A stretch of DNA of 64,000 bases from Colwellia sp. PAMC 20917. GTDB taxonomy: Bacteria > Pseudomonadota > Gammaproteobacteria > Enterobacterales > Alteromonadaceae. A program made the translations under genes and the position numbers. Shown in pieces: positions 59,463 to 64,000 of the stretch; position 1 is the stretch's first letter; each line of letters starts with the position of its first letter. The stretch covers positions 1,860,001 to 1,924,000 of the forward strand of contig NZ_CP014944.1 in the NCBI RefSeq assembly GCF_001767295.1, read 5' to 3'. A model generated the notes under the pieces. That model searched no databases. It was not told where the DNA came from and saw only the letters and a list, made by a program, of their open reading frames with translations.

Positions 59463-61631
59463 TTATGCTGTTTTTACGTCGGTGTTGAAATAAGATTTAC
59501 CTGATTTAGCCATTTCGCGTAATCCATCAGTTACCTGATAAATTTCACCTAAATGCGCATACTTATCAGCCATGGTAATAAAGTTAGTTAAACCTAACGT
59601 TTCTAAATAACGAATTGCACCACCTCTAAACGGTGGAAAACCAATACCGTAAATTAAGCCCATATCAGCTTCAGCGGCAGTATCAACAACACCTTCTTCT
59701 AAACAACGCACCACTTCATTGACCATAGGGATCATTAAGCGAGCAATAATGTCTTCACTACTAAATTCTTTTTTGTCTGCACAGGTACTTTCAAACAATG
59801 CGTAAGCATCAGCTGAAGCTACTTTTGTTGGACGACCACGCTTGTCTTGACCGTAATCATAAAAGCCTTTGCCATTTTTCTGACCAAGACGTTTATTACT
59901 GTATAGAGTGCTTACTGGGTCATTATCAATTTTTGCCATACGCGTTGGGAAGCCAGATGACATAACACCCGTACAATGATCAGCGGTATCAACACCCACC
60001 ACATCAAGTAAGTATGCTGGGCCCATTGGCCAACCAAATTGTTTTTCCATGATTTTATCAACAGCAGCAAAATCAACACCTTCAAGCATTAATTGGCTAA
60101 AGCCAGCAAAGTATGGGAATAAAACACGGTTAATATAAAAGCCAGGACAATCGTTAACAACAATCGGTGATTTACCCATTTTAGCCGCGTAAGCAACAAC
60201 AGCCGCAACGGTTTCTTCAGAAGTTGCTTTACCACGAATAACTTCAACCAATGGCATTTTGTTTACCGGGTTAAAGAAATGCATACCACAGAAGTTTTCT
60301 GGACGTTTTACACTTTGCGCTAACAAATCGATAGAAATCGTTGAGGTGTTAGAGGTTAAAATGGCATCTTCAGAAAGAAAGCTTTCTACTTCAGCAAGGA
60401 CCATACCTTTTACTTTAGGGTTTTCGACTACCGCTTCAACCACGATATCAACATCTTTAACACTATCGTAGCTAAGGGTTGGTGTGATGTTATTTAACAC
60501 GCCAGCCATAGTCTTAATATTCATACGACCGCGTTCAACTTGCTTGGTTAAAATGCCAGCAGCAGTATTTAAGCCTAGATCAAGTGCTGCATCATTAATG
60601 TCTTTCATAATGATTGGCGTGCCTTTATAAGCAGACTGATAAGCAATACCACCGCCCATAATACCCGCGCCTAACACAGCGGCTTTATTCACTTGTTTAG
60701 TCGCCATTTTAGCGGCTTTTTTTGCTTTGCCTTTAACGACTTGATCGGCCATAAACAAACCAATTTGCGCCGTAGCCGCATCAGTTTTAGCAAGCTTAGC
60801 AAAGTTTGTATTCTCAATAAGCATGGCTTCTGTTCTACCGAGTAAAGCAGCAGCTTCGATAGTTTTTACCATCATCATAGGTGCAGGGTAATGTTTACCC
60901 GCTTTAGCGGCAATCATACCTTTACAGGTATTAAAGGTCATAATTGATTCAACAGGGCTAAGCTTTAACGCTTCAAGTTTCTGTTGACGTTTAGCTTGCC
61001 AATTTAACTTACCAGACATTGCTTGTTTAAGCATGTTAATAGCGGCTTCGCGTAAATGTTCTGGCGCAACAACCGCGTCAAGTAAACCAACAGCCATTGC
61101 TTGTTCAGGCTTAAACGCTTTACCCGTAGACATCCACTCAACAGCATTATCAGCGCCAATAATTCTTGGTAAGCGCACTGTGCCACCGAAACCAGGAATC
61201 AGGCCTAATTTAACTTCAGGTAAACCTATCGAACATGTTGTATCAGCAATACGGTAGTCACAAGCTAAGCTCATTTCACAACCGCCACCTAAAGCAAAAC
61301 CATTAAGTGCAACAATTGTTGGTAGCTTAATGTCTTCAAATGAATCAAAAACGTCTGAGCCGCCTTTGATCCAAGGGATAAGTTCCGCTTCAGGAAGTTT
61401 AAACATTGTTAAAAATTCAGTGATGTCTGCACCAACAATAAAGTTAGATTTTCCAGACGTTACAAGTACGCCTTTAGCATCTGCACAATTGTTAATAGCA
61501 GCAACCACTTCGATATATTCTTTAAAAGTTTGCTGATCAAACTTATTCACTGAGCCTTGTGCATCGAATTTAAATTCAACAATGCCGTCATTCAGTAATT
61601 CGGCAGAAAGGTTTTGACCTTGAAATAACAT
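59463..61631 (-). CDS. fadB: Fatty acid oxidation complex alpha subunit FadB
   Basis: A 722-residue multifunctional enzyme: enoyl-CoA hydratase/isomerase in the N-terminal part (about 1-190, with [19 protein letters not shown] and [15 protein letters not shown]) and 3-hydroxyacyl-CoA dehydrogenase in the middle and C-terminal part (about 310-715, NAD motif [13 protein letters not shown] and [14 protein letters not shown]). The catalytic glutamates of the hydratase lie in the expected motifs. It is the first gene of fadBA. Confidence 0.98.
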   Translation of the reverse strand: MLFQGQNLSAELLNDGIVEFKFDAQGSVNKFDQQTFKEYIEVVAAINNCADAKGVLVTSGKSNFIVGADITEFLTMFKLPEAELIPWIKGGSDVFDSFEDIKLPTIVALNGFALGGGCEMSLACDYRIADTTCSIGLPEVKLGLIPGFGGTVRLPRIIGADNAVEWMSTGKAFKPEQAMAVGLLDAVVAPEHLREAAINMLKQAMSGKLNWQAKRQQKLEALKLSPVESIMTFNTCKGMIAAKAGKHYPAPMMMVKTIEAAALLGRTEAMLIENTNFAKLAKTDAATAQIGLFMADQVVKGKAKKAAKMATKQVNKAAVLGAGIMGGGIAYQSAYKGTPIIMKDINDAALDLGLNTAAGILTKQVERGRMNIKTMAGVLNNITPTLSYDSVKDVDIVVEAVVENPKVKGMVLAEVESFLSEDAILTSNTSTISIDLLAQSVKRPENFCGMHFFNPVNKMPLVEVIRGKATSEETVAAVVAYAAKMGKSPIVVNDCPGFYINRVLFPYFAGFSQLMLEGVDFAAVDKIMEKQFGWPMGPAYLLDVVGVDTADHCTGVMSSGFPTRMAKIDNDPVSTLYSNKRLGQKNGKGFYDYGQDKRGRPTKVASADAYALFESTCADKKEFSSEDIIARLMIPMVNEVVRCLEEGVVDTAAEADMGLIYGIGFPPFRGGAIRYLETLGLTNFITMADKYAHLGEIYQVTDGLREMAKSGKSYFNTDVKTA

Positions 61632-62019
61632 GCCTAGTTTCCTCGTTTAGTGGGATAAAAATAGGGTCTGAACTCAATTAAATGATAATTTAACTGATCA
61701 GTTTTTATAATAATAGACGATTGAGTGTGCCTTGAAAGAAAAATAAATGCAAATTTTTTAAACAGGTGTTTTAATTAGGTGTATTAATCTATGGTTTTTT
61801 AACTCAAACAGAAAGAATGGCTCGCGGTATAAGCCGATTAATAGGGCCTAAAAGACGATAGACACAAGAGACTAAAATCAATCCTAAAAACCCATGCTAG
61901 GTAAATAAATCGATAAAATAAATTTAACGTTAGCCGCTTAGCACTTTCGACTAAAAGTGGCGATAATCTTAGGATAAAAATATAGAGTAAAGCGTCATCA
62001 GATGTTAATGACGCTTTAA
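61632..62019. other. Region upstream of fadB with gene debris
   Basis: Holds the fadBA promoter. On the minus strand, 61804-61896 is a 30-codon open stretch ending in TGA (FLGLILVSCVYRLLGPINRL within it) that looks like the C-terminus of a membrane protein with no start. A hairpin lies at 61989-62017. No FadR- or PsrA-type operator could be recognised with confidence. Confidence 0.45.
61989..62017 (+). terminator. Hairpin before the MFS remnant
   Basis: A 10-bp perfect stem (61989-61998 with 62008-62017) and a 9-base loop; only three T follow. It may be the terminator of a gene now lost. Confidence 0.5.
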
Positions 62020-62360
62020 GCTATAATTACTATCTTTATTGCCTATGGCTTTGTCGAAAACTCGACGATTGCAGCAATGTGATAGATCATTTGTTTTTTT
62101 CTTTAGCTATTGCAATTAAAACCTACTTCCAAAAAATAGCCAAGCCTGAACATTTAGCATCAAGTGCTGGTGTTAGTTTTTCAATTAATCATATTGCCGC
62201 TGTGGTTATTCCAGCGTTGCTTGGTTTAGTGTGGATTTATAACCCGTCATGGGGCTTTTATATTGGTGCAGGCTTTGCTGGTTGTTCTTTGATTTTATCG
62301 CACTTTATTCCGTGCCATCCAAGGGAAGGCGTCGAGTTTAGATACCAAGAAACATCTTAA
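62020..62360 (+). pseudogene. MFS transporter remnant (C-terminal part, frameshifted)
   Basis: Two reading frames together rebuild the end of a major-facilitator permease. From 62020 one frame reads ITIFIAYGFVENSTIAAM and then stops; from 62079 the next frame continues IDHLFFSLAIAIKTYFQKIA, then GVSFSINHIAAVVIPALLGL up to the stop at 62360. A frameshift near 62078 and the loss of about three quarters of the gene show it is dead. A 93-residue open frame with GTG start is all that remains intact. Confidence 0.8.
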
Positions 62361-62381
62361 CTATTTTAGCCGATAAAAAAT

Positions 62382-62400
62382 CCGAGACATTATATCTCGG
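62382..62400. terminator. Terminator between MFS remnant and GGDEF-EAL gene
   Basis: A 6-bp stem (62382-62387 with 62395-62400) and a 7-base loop. On the minus strand it is followed by a run of six T, and on the plus strand by CTTTAATTT. It probably serves the minus-strand gene 62437-64000. Confidence 0.7.
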
Positions 62401-62436
62401 CTTTAATTTATTCAAGCTAGCAACAATCAGTATTGA

Positions 62437-64000
62437 TTACTTATTGTTACGTAAGAAGGTTAAAAACTCATCAGCAGGCATAGGTTTAGCATAAAAGAAA
62501 CCTTGTACTTCGTCACACCCTTGAGCGATTAAATGCGCTTGTTGTTCTTCCTCTTCGATACCTTCAGCAATAACTTTTAAGTTCATTTGCTTACCGAGGT
62601 TAATAATCGTATCTGCAATCAATGATTGCCCCGGCTCTGCAATACCCGTAATAAATGAACGGTCGACCTTTAAACGGTCAAGCGGTAATTGTTGTAAATA
62701 ACTCATTGATGAATAGCCGGTACCAAAGTCATCAAGCGCAATGCTGATACCTTCAGCTTTCAACTTAACTAATGCATCAATAACAACTTGTGGCTCATCC
62801 ATTAAAATATTTTCAGTGATCTCTAATTCGAGCTTACTTGGTTTAACATCATGATTAATCGTCGCTTGAATGATACTGTCAACGAAGTTATCACGTTTAA
62901 ATTGTGGGATAGAAACGTTAACAGAAATACCAACATGATCGAATTTCTGTTGCTCTAATACCTTTATTTGTTTACAAGCTTGGTTAATAACCCAATCACC
63001 AATTTCTACAATCAACCCTGAATATTCTGCTAGAGGAATAAACACAGCCGGTGAAATAAATTTTCCTTCGGCGGTTCGCCAGCGCAATAATGCTTCAGCG
63101 CCAATAACCTTGCCGGTAATTAAGCTAAGTTGAGGCTGATACCAAAGTTCTAAACGATTATCTGCAAAATCAGTGCGTAGTTGCCTGATCATACCTAAAC
63201 GCCAAAGTGTTTCATCTTCCATTTCTTTTTTGTAATAAACAAAATTTTCGTGATTACTTTTCTTGGCTAAATTCAAGGCGATGTTTATTTGATTAAGAAC
63301 TTTTACCCCTTGCGAACCGGCACTACTTTTTGAGCACAGCCCAAAACATGCCGTTACAGGTAATAATTGTTCTCCCGCGGTAAACGAACGATGAAATAAT
63401 GACATTAACTTGTCAGGGTTTACACTCTCAGCTGGACCAATAACACCAAAGACATCGGCACCCATTCGAGCAAGCTGACAATGTTTTCCTAGTTCTTTCA
63501 TACGCTCTGTAACAGCGAGCAACAGCTTATTACCTAAATCTTGTCCTAAGCCATCATTAATATCACTAAAGTGATTTATGTCTATTAAGGCGGCAACAAG
63601 ATTGGGTTCTTCTGATTGACTAAATTTGTCGAGTAAATTAACAAACTCTAAACGATTTGGCAGCTCAGTCAGCCAATCACGATAGGCAGCATTACGTAGT
63701 TTTTGAAAAAGGTGAACATTTTCATAACCGATGGCGACATTGGCTAAAAACACTTCGATTAACTGTATTTGAAGATCAGTTAACTCTTGCTCAAATTCAA
63801 GATAAATAACCGCTCTATAACCACCGCTGGCTAAATACAATACCGCATAATCACTACCATAATTATTTTGTTTTTGAGTGAAACAGCTACTCATGCGATC
63901 TTGTGCTGATTCTCTGTCGAAGCACGAAATTTTTTGATTAATCAGTTCGGCGTTATGACCGATTTGACCTAAAATATGTAAGCTTAAATCGTCAGATCCC
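62437..64000 (-). CDS. GGDEF-EAL protein with degenerate GGDEF, probable c-di-GMP phosphodiesterase (runs off window end)
   Basis: The frame stays open from the stop at 62437 to the window edge, so the ATG at 63894 is internal and the gene starts beyond position 64000. The visible part has an N-terminal GAF-like/DUF3369 sensor segment ending in ANVAIGYENVHLFQKLRNA, a GGDEF domain whose active-site motif reads GADVF instead of GGDEF, and an EAL domain with intact EALLRW, NVSIPQF and DDFGTGYSS. The cyclase half is therefore probably inactive and the EAL half active. The DUF3369 type usually has an N-terminal response-regulator receiver, which would lie outside. Confidence 0.88.
   Translation of the reverse strand, partial: GSDDLSLHILGQIGHNAELINQKISCFDRESAQDRMSSCFTQKQNNYGSDYAVLYLASGGYRAVIYLEFEQELTDLQIQLIEVFLANVAIGYENVHLFQKLRNAAYRDWLTELPNRLEFVNLLDKFSQSEEPNLVAALIDINHFSDINDGLGQDLGNKLLLAVTERMKELGKHCQLARMGADVFGVIGPAESVNPDKLMSLFHRSFTAGEQLLPVTACFGLCSKSSAGSQGVKVLNQINIALNLAKKSNHENFVYYKKEMEDETLWRLGMIRQLRTDFADNRLELWYQPQLSLITGKVIGAEALLRWRTAEGKFISPAVFIPLAEYSGLIVEIGDWVINQACKQIKVLEQQKFDHVGISVNVSIPQFKRDNFVDSIIQATINHDVKPSKLELEITENILMDEPQVVIDALVKLKAEGISIALDDFGTGYSSMSYLQQLPLDRLKVDRSFITGIAEPGQSLIADTIINLGKQMNLKVIAEGIEEEEQQAHLIAQGCDEVQGFFYAKPMPADEFLTFLRNNK

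Overview
The window looks like chromosomal DNA of a cold-marine gammaproteobacterium, most likely Colwelliaceae (Colwellia, Cognaticolwellia or Thalassotalea). The DNA is AT-rich. The order mlaFEDCB-ibaG-murA, divergent from yrbG-kdsDC-lptCAB-rpoN-hpf-ptsN-rapZ-npr, is the classic gammaproteobacterial envelope/nitrogen-PTS block. The MesX/MesD pair, the DUF3016 protein, the 7TM-AraC regulator and the many c-di-GMP proteins fit Alteromonadales. The genus is inferred from overall style, not from a search.

Layout. 1-561: start of a flavin reductase-domain gene and a SUKH (SMI1/KNR4) protein. 839-5519 (minus): phospholipid transport (Mla), IbaG and MurA. 5836-13764 (plus): YrbG exchanger, Kdo and LPS-transport genes, sigma-54 and its nitrogen-PTS satellites. 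13884-19490: MgtE, PmbA/TldE, DarP, and the divergent EF-P/EpmB pair that makes and modifies EF-P. 19581-23180: DUF3016, an operon of small membrane protein, MscS-like channel and ECF sigma factor, and an OmpA-family porin. 23229-24023: long non-coding stretch. 24024-28100: methionine island (MesX, MesD, TauE/SafE, MetR-like LysR). 28101-31523: an unstable segment bracketed by two copies of the groEL 3' end, holding a 7TM-AraC regulator, a DUF6326 protein and a broken TPR gene. 31524-36514: groEL, groES, fxsA, cutA, dsbD. 36558-40618 (minus): PstS-like protein, outer-membrane barrel and GGDEF-EAL operon with a terminator-like hairpin in its leader. 41037-43393: aroQ, accB, accC. 43471-44501: a secreted unknown and two tandem cysteine-rich mini-genes. 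44498-48894: ElbB, Bcr/CflA transporter and MocR regulator, divergent from an EamA exporter. 49113-53633: solute-binding-like protein, M28 peptidase lipoprotein and a DUF5117-type metalloprotease. 53856-57847: fbp (with a duplicated 3' end behind it), chrA, ppaC, GNAT. 58284-61631: fadBA. 61804-62360: gene remnants. 62437-end: GGDEF-EAL protein running off the window.

Most of the window is housekeeping. The less ordinary signals are: the oxygen-dependent, folate-independent methionine synthase pair MesD/MesX next to its probable regulator; a 187-bp duplication (about 94% identical, 3,038 bp apart) of the groEL 3' end and terminator around accessory genes; a tandem duplication of the fbp 3' end; and several orphan C-terminal gene fragments, which suggest repeated insertion and deletion at gene 3' ends. 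No tRNA, rRNA, CRISPR array, intact insertion sequence, integrase or prophage was seen. Coordinates and motif positions were worked out by hand; homology statements are recognition from the sequence, not database results.
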